Source: Flexivirga endophytica
GTDB lineage: Bacteria; Actinomycetota; Actinomycetes; Actinomycetales; Dermatophilaceae
DNA length: 64,000 nt
Assembly: GCF_014640635.1 (NCBI RefSeq)
Contig: NZ_BMHI01000005.1
Span: 558,001-622,000 of the forward strand
Reading direction: 5' to 3'
In this document: positions 18,704 through 28,856 of the stretch, one piece after another
Layout: each line of letters begins with the position of its first letter
Position numbering within the stretch: the first letter of the stretch is position 1
Translations under genes and position numbers: made by a program
The notes under the pieces: model-generated
Databases searched by the model: none
The model's input: the letters and a program-made list of their open reading frames with translations, nothing else
Told to the model about the DNA's origin: nothing

Positions 18704-19557
18704 TGGCCCAGGCGAGCGTCGCGCGTCCGCGGATGCGGAAACGACAGCGGCCCAATGTGGTGGGCGGCCTGCTCGGCTTCTTCTGGCTGGTCCTGATCAT
18801 CGGCCCGATCTACTACGTGGTGATCACCAGCCTGAAGGACCAGGCGGACTACTACTCCTCGAATGCTCTTGGCATCCCGACCAATCCGACTCTGCGTGCT
18901 TACCGGATCGTGCTGCAGAACGACTTCCTGCACTACTTCATCAACAGCCTGATCGTCGCTGTGGTGACGGTGGCGGTGGTCGTCGCGATCTCGCTGATGG
19001 CCAGCTACGTCATCGTGCGCAGGTCGTCCAGGATCGTGCACCTGTCGCAGCGGGTGTTCCTGCTCGGCATCGCGATCCCGATCCAGGCGACGATCGTGCC
19101 GGTCTACTACTTGATCGTGCAGTTGCACCTCTACGACACGTTGCCCGCGCTCATCCTGCCGGGCATCGCGTTCGCGATCCCGATCACCGTGCTGATCCTG
19201 GTCAACTACCTGCGCGACATACCCAACGAGTTGTACGACTCGATGCACGCGGACGGCGCGAGCGACTGGCGGACGTTCATCAGCCTGGTGCTGCCCCTGT
19301 CCAAACCGGCCATCACGACGGTGGCGATCTATGACGCGCTGAACTGCTGGAACGGCTTCCTCTTCCCACTGATCCTGACCCAGAGCGAGGACAAGCGGAC
19401 CCTGCCGCTGTCGCTGTGGAGCTACCAGGGCGAATTCAATTCGGACATCCCGGCCGTGCTGGCCGCCATCGTGCTGTCGTGCCTGCCGATCCTGGCGGCA
19501 TACATCATCGGGCGCCGTCAGCTGGTCGCGGGCCTGACCGCCGGCTTCGGAAAGTGA
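18703..19557 (+). CDS. Sugar ABC transporter permease, MalG-type
   Basis: 284 residues, six membrane segments, EAA loop YDSMHADGASDWRTFISLVLPLSKPAI in pieces near residue 185. GGAGGG lies seven bases before the ATG at 18703; a GTG at 18700 is an alternative. It overlaps the end of the first permease and is followed three bases later by the GH3 gene, so import and hydrolysis are produced together. Confidence 0.9.
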   Translation: MAQASVARPRMRKRQRPNVVGGLLGFFWLVLIIGPIYYVVITSLKDQADYYSSNALGIPTNPTLRAYRIVLQNDFLHYFINSLIVAVVTVAVVVAISLMASYVIVRRSSRIVHLSQRVFLLGIAIPIQATIVPVYYLIVQLHLYDTLPALILPGIAFAIPITVLILVNYLRDIPNELYDSMHADGASDWRTFISLVLPLSKPAITTVAIYDALNCWNGFLFPLILTQSEDKRTLPLSLWSYQGEFNSDIPAVLAAIVLSCLPILAAYIIGRRQLVAGLTAGFGK

Positions 19558-19560
19558 GCA

Positions 19561-21924
19561 ATGACAACTGAACAGCAGGTGCCGGTACCCGCCGCACCCT
19601 GGACCGATCCGGCACGTGACATCGACGAAAGAGTGGAGGCACTGCTGGGGCAGCTCACCGTTCGTGAGAAGGCCGCCCAACTCGGGTCCTACTGGCCACG
19701 GCCACAGGAGGAATCCGGCGACGGCGATGTCGCACCGATGCAGTCGGCCTTCGAGGACGGCAGGCAGGAACTGGCACGGACGGCTGCGGAGGGCCTGGGT
19801 CACCTGACCCGCGTCTTCGGCTCGGCGCCCGTCTCCCCGGCGACCGGCGTCCAGCAACTGCGCACGTTGCAGCAGTATGTCGTCGACCACCAGCGGCTGG
19901 GCATCCCGGCGATCGCTCACGAGGAATGCCTCACCGGCTTCACCGCACTCGGGGCGACCTGTTACCCGGCGGCGATCGCGTGGGGTGCGTCCTTCGAGCC
20001 CGACCTGGTCGAGACGATGGCACGACGGATCGGCAGCGACATGAAGGCCGTCGGCGTGCACCAGGGTCTGTCGCCGGTGCTCGACGTCGTGCGTGACTAT
20101 CGGTGGGGCCGGGTCGAGGAGACGATGGGTGAGGACCCCTTCCTCACCGGCAGCCTCGGCGTCGGCTACGTGCGCGGCCTGCAGAGTGGCGGCGTCATCG
20201 CGACGCTGAAGCACTTCGCCGGGTATGCCGCCTCCCGCGCCGGTCGCAACCACGCGCCGGTCTCGATCGGTCCGCGGGAGTTGGAGGATGTGATCCTCGT
20301 GCCGTTCGAGATGGCGGTGCGCCTCGGTGGCGTCGAGTCGGTGATGAACTCGTATGCCGATCTGGACGGCGAGCCGCCCGCGGCGTCATACCGGATGTTG
20401 ACCGGGATCCTGCGGGATCGTTGGGGATTCGATGGCACGGTGGTCTCCGACTACTGGGCGGTGAGCTTCCTGGAGTCGATGCATCACGTCGCGGCCACCC
20501 GCGAGGAAGCCGGCGTGCTGTCGTTGTCCGCCGGCATGGATGTCGAGCTGCCCGAGACGAGTGCGTTCTTCGGACTCGCGGATGCGGTGGCGGACGGCAC
20601 CCTCTCCGAGAAGGTGCTGGACACCGCGGTACGACGCGTGCTTCGGCACAAGGTCTCGCTCGGGCTGCTGGACCCCGACTGGGCGATCGCGCCCCGCGGC
20701 GCAGCCGACGTACAGCTGGACAGCGACGGCAACCGCAGGTTGGCGCGCACCATGGCCGAACGCTCGATCGTGTTGGTGCGCAATGAGAACGACACGTTGC
20801 CGCTTGTCGACCGGCCGCGACGGATCGGCGTCATCGGGCCGTCAGCCGTGCAAGCACGCACCTACCTCGGTTGCTACACCTTCCCCAACCACGTCCTGTC
20901 CCGCTACGAGGAGCACGGCGCCGGCATCGAGTTGGTGACGCTGCTGGACGCTCTGCGTGCCGAGCTGCCGGCGGCAACCGTCCGGCACGCACACGGTGTC
21001 GACTTCACCGATCCGGACGTGTCCGGTGTGCCGGAAGCGCTCGAGGTGGTGCGTGACAGCGATCTGGTCGTGCTGACCATCGGGGACCTGGCGGGTCTCT
21101 TCGGTCGAGGAACGTCGGGGGAGGGGTGCGATGTGGTCGATCTGGCGCTGCCGGGTGCACAGTCCCACCTCGTCGATGCGGTGCTGACGGAAGCGGCCGA
21201 TCGCAATGTCCCGGTGGTCCTGGTCCTGATCACCGGGCGCCCTTATGCAGTAGGGGAGTTCGTCGACCGGACAGCGGCGATCGTGCAGGCCTTCATGCCG
21301 GGAGAGGAGGGCGGATCGGCGATCGCCGGGGTCCTCTCCGGTCGGGTGAATCCGAGCGGCAAGCTCCCGGTGAGCCTGCCTGCGTTGCGCGGCGGCCAGC
21401 CGGGCACCTACCTCGGTCCACCGTTGGCGATCGACAACGACGGTGTCTCCAATCTCGACCCACAGCCGGCCTACGCATTCGGCCACGGGTTGAGCTACAC
21501 CTCCTTCGCGGTCGAGGACCTGGAGATCTCGACCGATTCGATCGCCGCGGACGGGACGGTCCGCGTGAGCGCGACCGTGCGCAACACCGGTGACCGCTCC
21601 GGGGCCGAGGTGGTCCAGCTCTACCTGTCCGACCCGGTCGCGCAGATCGTCCGGCCGACGCGCTGGCTCAGTGGCTTCGCGAAGGTCGACCTCAAGCCGT
21701 CCGCCGCCGCACGAGTAACGTTCGAACTGCACGCCGACCGCACATCCTTCACCGGCCTCACGGGGACTCGCATCGTCGAGCCGGGGGAGTTCGGTGTTGC
21801 CGTCGGCACCGCGAGCGACACGCTGCCGCTGACAGGGCGGTTCCGCATCGACGGAGCAGTCCGCGAAGTCGGCGAGGGACGTGTCCTCGAGACGCCGACA
21901 ACCGTTGTCGCGCAAGCGCGCTGA
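19561..21924 (+). CDS. GH3 glycoside hydrolase (beta-xylosidase-like)
   Basis: 787 residues, no signal peptide, so it acts on imported oligosaccharides in the cytosol. Family GH3 layout: (beta/alpha)8 domain, alpha/beta sandwich, C-terminal fibronectin-III-like domain (GDRSGAEVVQLYLSDP). The catalytic nucleophile is Asp297 in GTVVSDYWAV; substrate-binding KHFAGYAA is near residue 220. Position behind a xylo-oligosaccharide-type importer and before xylose isomerase resembles BxlA beta-xylosidases of streptomycetes; beta-glucosidase activity cannot be excluded. Confidence 0.88.
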   Translation: MTTEQQVPVPAAPWTDPARDIDERVEALLGQLTVREKAAQLGSYWPRPQEESGDGDVAPMQSAFEDGRQELARTAAEGLGHLTRVFGSAPVSPATGVQQLRTLQQYVVDHQRLGIPAIAHEECLTGFTALGATCYPAAIAWGASFEPDLVETMARRIGSDMKAVGVHQGLSPVLDVVRDYRWGRVEETMGEDPFLTGSLGVGYVRGLQSGGVIATLKHFAGYAASRAGRNHAPVSIGPRELEDVILVPFEMAVRLGGVESVMNSYADLDGEPPAASYRMLTGILRDRWGFDGTVVSDYWAVSFLESMHHVAATREEAGVLSLSAGMDVELPETSAFFGLADAVADGTLSEKVLDTAVRRVLRHKVSLGLLDPDWAIAPRGAADVQLDSDGNRRLARTMAERSIVLVRNENDTLPLVDRPRRIGVIGPSAVQARTYLGCYTFPNHVLSRYEEHGAGIELVTLLDALRAELPAATVRHAHGVDFTDPDVSGVPEALEVVRDSDLVVLTIGDLAGLFGRGTSGEGCDVVDLALPGAQSHLVDAVLTEAADRNVPVVLVLITGRPYAVGEFVDRTAAIVQAFMPGEEGGSAIAGVLSGRVNPSGKLPVSLPALRGGQPGTYLGPPLAIDNDGVSNLDPQPAYAFGHGLSYTSFAVEDLEISTDSIAADGTVRVSATVRNTGDRSGAEVVQLYLSDPVAQIVRPTRWLSGFAKVDLKPSAAARVTFELHADRTSFTGLTGTRIVEPGEFGVAVGTASDTLPLTGRFRIDGAVREVGEGRVLETPTTVVAQAR

Positions 21925-21969
21925 CGTCATACACACTTGATCGATCACTACCAGGAAGCAGGCATCCCC

Positions 21970-23151
21970 ATGGCAAACACCCCGACACCCGACGACAGGT
22001 TCTCCTTCGGTCTGTGGACCGTCGGCTGGACGGGCGTCGACCCCTTCGGCACGGCGTCCCGCGAGCCGCTCGAGCCGTGGGAATACGTCAAGCACCTCGC
22101 GGACCTCGGTGTCTGGGGCATCACCTTCCACGACAACGACGTCTTCCCCTTCGACGCCGACGCGGCGACGAAGCGTTCGCGCGTCGACCAGCTGAAGAAG
22201 GCGTGTGACGAGTCGGGCATCACCATCGAGATGGTGACCACCAACACCTTCACTCACCCGGTGTTCAAGGACGGTGGACTGACCAGCAACGACCGTGGTG
22301 TCCGTCGCTTCGGCCTGCGCAAGATCCTGGAGGCCGTCGACATCGCCGCGGAGTGCGGAGCGGAGACCTTCGTGATGTGGGGCGGCCGGGAGGGCGCCGA
22401 GTACGACGGCAGCAAGAACGTCCACGCCGCCCTCGAGCGCTACAAGGAGGGGCTGGACACCGTCGCGGAATACATCAAGACCAAGGACTACGGTCTGCGA
22501 ATCGCGTTGGAGCCCAAGCCCAACGAGCCGCGCGGCGACATCTTCCTGCCGACCGTCGGCCACGCGTTGGCCTTCATCGCCGAGCTCGACAACGGTGACA
22601 TCGTCGGCCTCAACCCGGAGACGGGTCACGAGCAGATGGCGAACCTCAACTACAGCCACCAGCTGGCGCAGGCGCTGTGGAGCGGCAAGCTCTTCCACCT
22701 GGACCTCAACGGTCAGCGCGGCCTGAAGTACGACCAGGACCTGGTCTTCGGGCACGGCGACCTGCTGTCGGCGTTCTTCACCGTCGACCTGCTCGAGAAC
22801 GGCTTCCCCGGGCAGCCCGACGCGCCCCGCTACACCGGACCGCGGCACTTCGACTACAAGCCGTCGCGCACCGAGAACATGCCGGGAGTGTGGGAATCGG
22901 CCAAGGCCTGCATGTCGACCTACCTGCACCTGGCGGAGAAGGCCCGCGCCTTCCGGGCCGACCCGCGGGTGACCGAGGCGATGGAGTATGCCGGTGTCAC
23001 CGCGCTGCAGGAGCCGACGCTGGCCGCGGGCGAGTCGCTCACCGACTTCCTGGCCGCTGACGACGGGTTCGACGTGCAGCAGGCGTCCGAGCGTGACTAC
23101 GGATTCGTCAAGCTCAACCAGCTCGCGGTCGAGCACCTCACGGGTCGCTGA
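21970..23151 (+). CDS. xylA: Xylose isomerase
   Basis: 393 residues, the short actinobacterial (class I) form. Converts D-xylose to D-xylulose (and glucose to fructose) with two divalent metals. Active-site segments: [14 protein letters not shown] (His and Asp near 50-56), [22 protein letters not shown] (metal Glu) and [15 protein letters not shown]. The ATG at 21970 begins [20 protein letters not shown], the usual N-terminus; an upstream in-frame codon adds nothing conserved. It lies between two GH3 genes. The kinase for its product is at 58615, not in this operon. Confidence 0.96.
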   Translation: MANTPTPDDRFSFGLWTVGWTGVDPFGTASREPLEPWEYVKHLADLGVWGITFHDNDVFPFDADAATKRSRVDQLKKACDESGITIEMVTTNTFTHPVFKDGGLTSNDRGVRRFGLRKILEAVDIAAECGAETFVMWGGREGAEYDGSKNVHAALERYKEGLDTVAEYIKTKDYGLRIALEPKPNEPRGDIFLPTVGHALAFIAELDNGDIVGLNPETGHEQMANLNYSHQLAQALWSGKLFHLDLNGQRGLKYDQDLVFGHGDLLSAFFTVDLLENGFPGQPDAPRYTGPRHFDYKPSRTENMPGVWESAKACMSTYLHLAEKARAFRADPRVTEAMEYAGVTALQEPTLAAGESLTDFLAADDGFDVQQASERDYGFVKLNQLAVEHLTGR

Positions 23152-23161
23152 GGGACGTTCG

Positions 23162-25402
23162 GTGACCGCTGATCAGGCCACTGCGGTGGACGTGGGTGCG
23201 CTTCCGGTCCGGGTGAAGGCTGCGCTGCTCGTCGGCAAGGACTTCTGGGCCACCACGGATGTGCCCGAGCACGGCATCGGCAGTGTCCAGGTCGCCGACG
23301 GTCCGCACGGTGTTCGGCACGCCACGGGCGAGGAACTCGGCCTCAACGCCGCCTCGCCCGCGACGTGCTTCCCACCGGCCGTCGCGGTCGGCTGCAGCTG
23401 GGACACCTCAGTGGCCCGGACGATCGGCGAAACCATTGCGCACGAGGCGCGTTCGTTGGGTGTCGACGTCGTGCTGGGCCCTGGCGTGAACATCAAGCGC
23501 ACACCATTGTGCGGTCGGAACTTCGAGTACTACTCCGAGGATCCGCTGCTGTCCGGCGAACTCGGCGTCGCGCATGTCAACGGCCAGCAGGGAGCCGGTG
23601 TCGGCGCCTCGGTCAAACACTTCGCGGCGAACAACCAGGAGACCGGCCGCATGCGGGTCGACGTGGTCGCGGATGAGCGGACGTTGCGGGAGATCTACCT
23701 GCCGGCGTTCGAAGCGGTGGTCAAGCGTTCCGCTCCGGCGACGGTCATGGCGTCATACAACCTGGTCAATGGGTTGCACGCGACCGAGAGCCCCTGGCTG
23801 CTCACGCAATTGCTCCGCGCCGAGTGGGGGTATGACGGTGCGACCGTCTCCGACTGGGGCGCGACCTGTGACCCAGTGGCCTCTGTCGCGGCAGGGCTCG
23901 ACCTGCAGATGCCCGGCCCCGTGGCGGGTGCGGTGGCCGCGATCGAAGCCGCTGTCGCGGACGGGTCGCTGGCCGAGTCCGACCTGGACCGCGCGGTCCG
24001 CAACGTGCTGGGGCTGCGGGCATGGGTGGCGGAACCGACCGAGCTGTTCGACCTCGACGCGCATCACGAGATCGCGCGGCAGGCAGCCCGCGCCTGTGCG
24101 GTGCTGCTGAAGAACGACACCGAGGTGCTGCCGCTGGACGCTGCTGCGTCGATCGCGGTCATCGGTGAGTTCGCGCGCAGCCCGCGTTACCAGGGTGGCG
24201 GCAGCTCGCACATCAACGCCACCCGGGTCGAGTCAGCGCTGGACGCGATCCGTGATCATGCCGAAAACGTCGAGTTCGCAACGGGTTTCACGTTCGACGG
24301 CTCCGGTGATTCGGAGTCCCTCCGGGCCGAAGCAGTCCGCGTGGCGGCAGGCTCGGTCGCCGTCGTGTTCGCCGGTCTCCCGGACGCCATGGAGTCCGAG
24401 GGCTTCGACCGTGCCGGGCTGTCGTTGCCGGAGGACCAGGTCGCCCTGATCAATGCCGTGGCAGAGGTGGCTTCGCGAACGGTCGTGGTGCTGTCGCACG
24501 GTGGCATCGTGACGGTGGAGGAGTGGCACGACAATGTCGAGGCGATCCTGGACTGCTTCCTACTGGGTCAGGCGGGCGGCGCGGCGACGGCCGACTTGCT
24601 GTACGGCGTCGCCAACCCGTCCGGACATCTCGCGGAGTCGATGCCGAAGGAGCTGCGGCATACGTCGGCCTTCCTGAATTTTCCCGGCGACCATGACGAA
24701 GTGCGTTACGGCGAGGGGGTTTTCGTCGGATACCGGTCGTATGAGACCACCGGCGTCCCGGTCCGCTACTCGTTCGGTCACGGGCTGAGCTATACGACGT
24801 TCGCGACGACCGGACTGGTGGTCGACGTCACCGGCAGCGTGAGCGCCTCCGCGACGGTCACGGTGGCCAACACCGGTTCGCGTCCCGGCCGGCACGTCAT
24901 ACAGCTGTATGTCGCTCCGCCGCCGGGCGCGGTCCAGCGGCCCGCGCGCGAACTGCGAGCGTTCGCCTCCGTGGAGTTGGAGCCCGGGGAGTCGCGCGAG
25001 GTCACGCTCGAGCTCGGTGAGCGGGCGTTCGCGTACTGGGATGTCGCCGACCACGCATGGGTCGTCCCTGCGGGTGACTACACGGTCGAGGTCGGTCACA
25101 ACGCGCACGACATCGTTCAGGCACAGGCAATTTCGCTGGAGGGCAATGAGCCAGTGCGACCGCTTTCGCGTACGTCGTCGGTGGAGGAGTGGCTCGACCA
25201 TCCGAGCGTCGGCGGCGAGGTGCTGATCGGGACGCTCGTTCGTGCCTTGCCAGACAAGGAGGCCGCCCTGATCCAGGACGACCCTGCCGTGCTGCGCATC
25301 ATGAGTTCGATGGACATGTCGAAGGCGATGACGATGTTCGGCCTCGGTGACGCGGTGCCGTTGCTGGACGAGCTCATCGAGAGGTCCGCACGCCCCAACT
25401 GA
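23162..25402 (+). CDS. Second GH3 glycoside hydrolase (beta-glucosidase/xylosidase-like)
   Basis: 746 residues from a GTG ten bases after the xylA stop. GH3 with nucleophile Asp231 in GATVSDWGATCDP, KHFAANNQE near residue 150, sandwich domain around residues 320-540 (RYQGGGSSHINATRVE) and a C-terminal Fn3-like domain. No signal peptide. The C-terminal roughly 80 residues (SVEEWLDHPSVGGEV onward) extend past the Fn3-like domain, a feature of some actinobacterial beta-glucosidases. Clearly diverged from the first GH3, so probably a complementary specificity. Confidence 0.88.
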   Translation: MTADQATAVDVGALPVRVKAALLVGKDFWATTDVPEHGIGSVQVADGPHGVRHATGEELGLNAASPATCFPPAVAVGCSWDTSVARTIGETIAHEARSLGVDVVLGPGVNIKRTPLCGRNFEYYSEDPLLSGELGVAHVNGQQGAGVGASVKHFAANNQETGRMRVDVVADERTLREIYLPAFEAVVKRSAPATVMASYNLVNGLHATESPWLLTQLLRAEWGYDGATVSDWGATCDPVASVAAGLDLQMPGPVAGAVAAIEAAVADGSLAESDLDRAVRNVLGLRAWVAEPTELFDLDAHHEIARQAARACAVLLKNDTEVLPLDAAASIAVIGEFARSPRYQGGGSSHINATRVESALDAIRDHAENVEFATGFTFDGSGDSESLRAEAVRVAAGSVAVVFAGLPDAMESEGFDRAGLSLPEDQVALINAVAEVASRTVVVLSHGGIVTVEEWHDNVEAILDCFLLGQAGGAATADLLYGVANPSGHLAESMPKELRHTSAFLNFPGDHDEVRYGEGVFVGYRSYETTGVPVRYSFGHGLSYTTFATTGLVVDVTGSVSASATVTVANTGSRPGRHVIQLYVAPPPGAVQRPARELRAFASVELEPGESREVTLELGERAFAYWDVADHAWVVPAGDYTVEVGHNAHDIVQAQAISLEGNEPVRPLSRTSSVEEWLDHPSVGGEVLIGTLVRALPDKEAALIQDDPAVLRIMSSMDMSKAMTMFGLGDAVPLLDELIERSARPN

Positions 25403-25557
25403 CCGCGACGTGGTCCGATAGGTCAGTTCGGGAACATGCCGACCCGCCGTACCTAACGTCCCCGGTCAGTACACGGCGTCGCCCGGTCCCGGTGCTCGCC
25501 TCGCACGACACGCCTTCGCCGCTACTCACGTGCGCAGAACCGACGGACAATGGACAC

Positions 25558-26106
25558 ATGGACGTCGTGACGATTCAGAAGTGGAAGCGGCCGGCCGGTT
25601 CCGGCAGCTGGCGCGGCTACGTCCTGGAGCAGGACAGTCTCGGCTGCTGGGTCTTCACGCCGGCGCACTCGATATACACCGGCGTTCACCCGGACGGACA
25701 CAAGGAGATCTGCGAGGTCGCCCAGGACGAGCAGCTCGTGGGTCGTTCGTGTGTGGTCCTACTGCCGGCCGGCGGATGGTATGTCGCCCATTGGGTATGG
25801 CGCGCCGAGCGCGCCGTCGACATCGACATCGCGACGCCGCCGCTGCGGGTGGGCGATGTGTGGATGTATGACGACCTCGAGCTGGATCCCTATGTCGACG
25901 CGGACGGCACATTCGGCGTGGACGACGAGGACGAGTTCGACCGCGCGTGTGCGTCGGGCGTGATCGGTCGGGTGGCACGCGCCCACGCCGTGGAGGAGGT
26001 GCGCACGCTGCAGCAGAAGCTCGCCGACCCGTCGGCCGAGCTGTTACATGCCGGCGCCACGCACCTCGCCGACGGGCGACGGCTCGAGCTGCCCGCGCTG
26101 CGCTGA
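25558..26106 (+). CDS. DUF402-domain protein
   Basis: 182 residues. DUF402 fold with an acidic metal-binding region: AVDIDIATPP near residue 84 and DDLELDPYVDADG near 104. Relatives hydrolyse nucleotides or act in antibiotic tailoring (FomD, Ntdp), so a phosphohydrolase role is plausible but unproven. The ATG at 25558 begins MDVVTIQKWKRP. Its last 63 bp overlap the end of the convergent membrane-protein gene. Confidence 0.75.
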   Translation: MDVVTIQKWKRPAGSGSWRGYVLEQDSLGCWVFTPAHSIYTGVHPDGHKEICEVAQDEQLVGRSCVVLLPAGGWYVAHWVWRAERAVDIDIATPPLRVGDVWMYDDLELDPYVDADGTFGVDDEDEFDRACASGVIGRVARAHAVEEVRTLQQKLADPSAELLHAGATHLADGRRLELPALR

Positions 26107-26502
26107 CCCCGACCGACGGTGCCCGTGCAGCGCGATCGCCGCAGCGACGACGACCACGGATTCACTGACGACGGAGACGATTCCGAGCGGCTCGAGCCAG
26201 TTGCCCACATCGTCCGAGAGCATCGGGAAGGCGACGAGCCGGGTCGCGGCATACCCCACCACCGCCAACCCGCAGGTCAGGATCGCCAGCCCGTAGACGC
26301 GTGAGCCGTCATGCGCCACCACTGTGACGGCCAGTGTCACGCAGGCAACCGTGAGCACGACGAACAAGACGCCCATGTATGGCGCCTCGTCCAGGTGCGG
26401 CCGGATCACGGGCACGTGTGCGATGGCTGCGATCACCGCAGCGACGACGACCACGAACCGGAACCGGGAATCCAACGACGTGCCCAGGACGCGAGTGATC
26501 AT
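26044..26502 (-). CDS. Small four-helix membrane protein, unknown function
   Basis: 152 residues with four hydrophobic segments: FVVVVAAVIAAIAHVPVI, MGVLFVVLTVACVTLAVTVV, YGLAILTCGLAVVGYAAT and LGIVSVVSESVVVVAAAIAL. AGGAG lies a few bases before the ATG at 26502. The longer reading frame upstream shows no conserved features. The 3' end overlaps the DUF402 gene. I do not recognise a named family. Confidence 0.6.
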   Translation of the reverse strand: MITRVLGTSLDSRFRFVVVVAAVIAAIAHVPVIRPHLDEAPYMGVLFVVLTVACVTLAVTVVAHDGSRVYGLAILTCGLAVVGYAATRLVAFPMLSDDVGNWLEPLGIVSVVSESVVVVAAAIALHGHRRSGSAQRGQLEPSPVGEVRGAGM

Positions 26503-26635
26503 GACGGCTCCTGCGACGATGCGGCGAACAATGACACCCGGTGGTTCGGTGCCGTGGCCGTTCCGGATGGGAGCCGAGGGCGTCGACATCAGGTGCGCCA
26601 TCGGCAGAGTCCGGAGGTCGTTAGACTGGCTAACG

Positions 26636-27889
26636 ATGAGTGATGCGCCGGACTTCGACCTGAAACGACTGGCGATCCCGGCATACGCTCCGTCGCTGCT
26701 CTTCGGCGTGGCAGAGGGCGCGATGCTCCCCGTGGTCCCGCTGTCAGCGCGCGACCTCGGCGGCTCGGTGGCGACCGCGGCCCTGATGGTGACCCTGCTC
26801 AACATCGGTTCGTTGCTGTTCAACGTGCCCAGCTCGGTGATCACCGCGAAGTACGGCGAACGCCACGCCATCATCGGCGCATCCGTCGTCGGAGTTGTCG
26901 CCGCAGCACTCTGTATGGCGGCAAACACCCTCGTGCTCTTCGGGACCGGCGCCTTCCTCATGGGCATCAGTGGCTCGGTCTTCATGCTCGCGCGGCAGAG
27001 TTACCTCACCGAGGCGGTGCCCGTGCGCTACCGCGCTCGAGCGCTGTCGACACTCGGGGGAGTGATGCGGGTCGGGATGTTCCTCGGTCCCTTCATCGGG
27101 GCGGCGGCGATGGGCCTGTGGCACCTGCGCGGTGCGTATGCCGTCTGCGTCCTCGCGCTGGCAGTCGCGGGCCTGCTGGGCGCGACCCTGCAGGACCTGC
27201 CGGCGCACGCCGACGGAAGCAACTCCGCGGCGAACGCCCCCACGGTCCGCGCTGTCGCGCGCGACTACAAACGGATCTTCCTCACCGTCGGCATGGGGAT
27301 CCTGCTGGTCGCGATGATCCGCGCCACCCGCCAGGCGGTCATCCCGCTGTGGGCGGAGAGCCTGGGCCTGTCACCGCAGGCGATCTCCGTCATCGTCGGC
27401 ATCGCGGGTGGCATCGACATGCTCGTCTTCTATCCGGCGGGCAAGGTGATGGACCTGTTCGGCCGACGGTGGGTCACCGTGCCCTCCATGATCGTGATGG
27501 GCCTGTCGATGATGGCCATCCCGCTCACGGACGGCGCGGTCCCGTTGTGCGTGGTCGCATGCATCCTCGGCTTCGGCAACGGCATCGGCTCGGGCATGGT
27601 GATGACGCTCGGTGCCGACTTCTCGCCGTCGGTCGGACGGGCGCAATTCCTCGGCATCTGGCGCGAGCTCTCCGACGCGGGCGCGACCGTCGGCCCCGCC
27701 GTCCTGTCGGCCGTGACCGCAGCGGCCGCCCTTGCTGCCGGGATCATCGTCTCCGGAGCCTTCGGGCTGCTGGCCGCCGCGGTCATGTGGTGGTCGGTGC
27801 CGACGAAGGGCAAGGCACCACCGGCGGGTCAGGACTCGAAACTCTGCTCCGCAGAGGGGAATTCACCGGACGCGACCTCGCGCGCGTAG
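26636..27889 (+). CDS. MFS transporter
   Basis: 417 residues, twelve hydrophobic segments; loop 2-3 reads [14 protein letters not shown], followed by [20 protein letters not shown] (motif-C-like), and the second half has [12 protein letters not shown]. The start at 26636 gives [24 protein letters not shown]; no ribosome site is obvious and TAGACT about ten bases upstream could be a -10 for a leaderless message. The 3' end overlaps panB (convergent) by 61 bp. Substrate unknown. Confidence 0.82.
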   Translation: MSDAPDFDLKRLAIPAYAPSLLFGVAEGAMLPVVPLSARDLGGSVATAALMVTLLNIGSLLFNVPSSVITAKYGERHAIIGASVVGVVAAALCMAANTLVLFGTGAFLMGISGSVFMLARQSYLTEAVPVRYRARALSTLGGVMRVGMFLGPFIGAAAMGLWHLRGAYAVCVLALAVAGLLGATLQDLPAHADGSNSAANAPTVRAVARDYKRIFLTVGMGILLVAMIRATRQAVIPLWAESLGLSPQAISVIVGIAGGIDMLVFYPAGKVMDLFGRRWVTVPSMIVMGLSMMAIPLTDGAVPLCVVACILGFGNGIGSGMVMTLGADFSPSVGRAQFLGIWRELSDAGATVGPAVLSAVTAAAALAAGIIVSGAFGLLAAAVMWWSVPTKGKAPPAGQDSKLCSAEGNSPDATSRA

Positions 27890-28689
27890 TCCTGAGCGGC
27901 ACGACCGAGCTCGCCGCGCAGATCGGCATACTTCTTGACGAAGCGTGGTGCCTTGCCGCCCCGCAGGCCGGCCATGTCCTGCCAGACGAGCACCTGCGCG
28001 TCGCAGTCCGGTCCGGCGCCGATGCCGATCGTAGGGATCGTCAGCGCTTCGGTCACCTTTCGCGCGACCGGTGCCGGGACCATCTCCATGACGACTGCGA
28101 AGCAGCCCGCCTCTTGCAGGGCGAGTGCGTCCTCCAGCAGGCGCTCGGCGCCGTCGCCACGGCCCTGCACACGGTATCCGCCCAGCACGTGCTCGCTCTG
28201 CGGGGTGAAGCCGATGTGCCCCATCACGGGGATGCCGGCACGCACCAGCAACTCGATCTCCGGAACCATCGGCTTGCCGCCCTCGAGCTTGACCGCGTGG
28301 GCGAGCCCCTCCTTCATGAAACGGGTCGCGGTGGCGAGCGCTTGTTGCGGACTCGCCTGGTAGGAACCGAACGGCAGGTCCGCGACGACCATGGCGCGCG
28401 ATGTTGCAGTCGCGACAGCGCGCGTGAGCGGCACCAGATGATCGACGGTCACCGGCACGGTCGTCTCGAAGCCGAAGACGTTGTTGCCGGCGGAGTCACC
28501 GACGAGCAGCACCGGGATGCCGGCTTCGTCGAAGATTTCCGCGGCATACATGTCGTATGCCGTGAGCATGGCCCACTTCTCGCCCTTGGTCTTCTTGGCC
28601 TGCAGGTGCGGCACGCGAACCCGCCGCTGCGGCGCGGCCTGAGCTCCAGTGCCGTAGGGGGCGTTCACTTCCGGGGTCTTGTCCGTCAT
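27829..28689 (-). CDS. panB: 3-methyl-2-oxobutanoate hydroxymethyltransferase
   Basis: 286 residues. First committed step of pantothenate synthesis: adds a hydroxymethyl group from methylene-tetrahydrofolate to ketoisovalerate. Signatures: [29 protein letters not shown] in pieces, the substrate loop [24 protein letters not shown] and [18 protein letters not shown]. panC and panD are not adjacent. Standard length for the family. Confidence 0.95.
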   Translation of the reverse strand: MTDKTPEVNAPYGTGAQAAPQRRVRVPHLQAKKTKGEKWAMLTAYDMYAAEIFDEAGIPVLLVGDSAGNNVFGFETTVPVTVDHLVPLTRAVATATSRAMVVADLPFGSYQASPQQALATATRFMKEGLAHAVKLEGGKPMVPEIELLVRAGIPVMGHIGFTPQSEHVLGGYRVQGRGDGAERLLEDALALQEAGCFAVVMEMVPAPVARKVTEALTIPTIGIGAGPDCDAQVLVWQDMAGLRGGKAPRFVKKYADLRGELGRAAQDYAREVASGEFPSAEQSFES

Positions 28690-28808
28690 GACAGCGAGCC
28701 TATCGGCGAACAGAAAGTAAAGAGATCGCCAAGGTCAGGCATGGAAACATTAAAGGAAGCTGATGATTGCCCGCGATTTCGCGCAGAGTTCGTCAGGCTG
28801 TGCACGGC

Positions 28809-28842
28809 CCGCCTCACATCCCCGTTCGAGGCGGTCTCTTTT
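28809..28842 (+). terminator. Terminator-like hairpin in the leader of the M6 protease gene
   Basis: CCGCCTC (28809-28815) pairs with GAGGCGG (28828-28834) around a 12-base loop and is followed at once by TCTCTTTT (28835-28842). It stands between the panB start and the protease ribosome site (GGAGGA, 28848-28853), fifteen bases before the protease GTG, so it would act on protease mRNA as an attenuator or end an upstream transcript. Confidence 0.55.
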
Positions 28843-28856
28843 AAGTTGGAGGAACA

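Noticed and set aside
18502-20253. 583-codon minus-strand frame across permease and GH3 genes
   Set aside because: Antiparallel shadow; composition rich in His/Arg/Asp/Gln, no domain.
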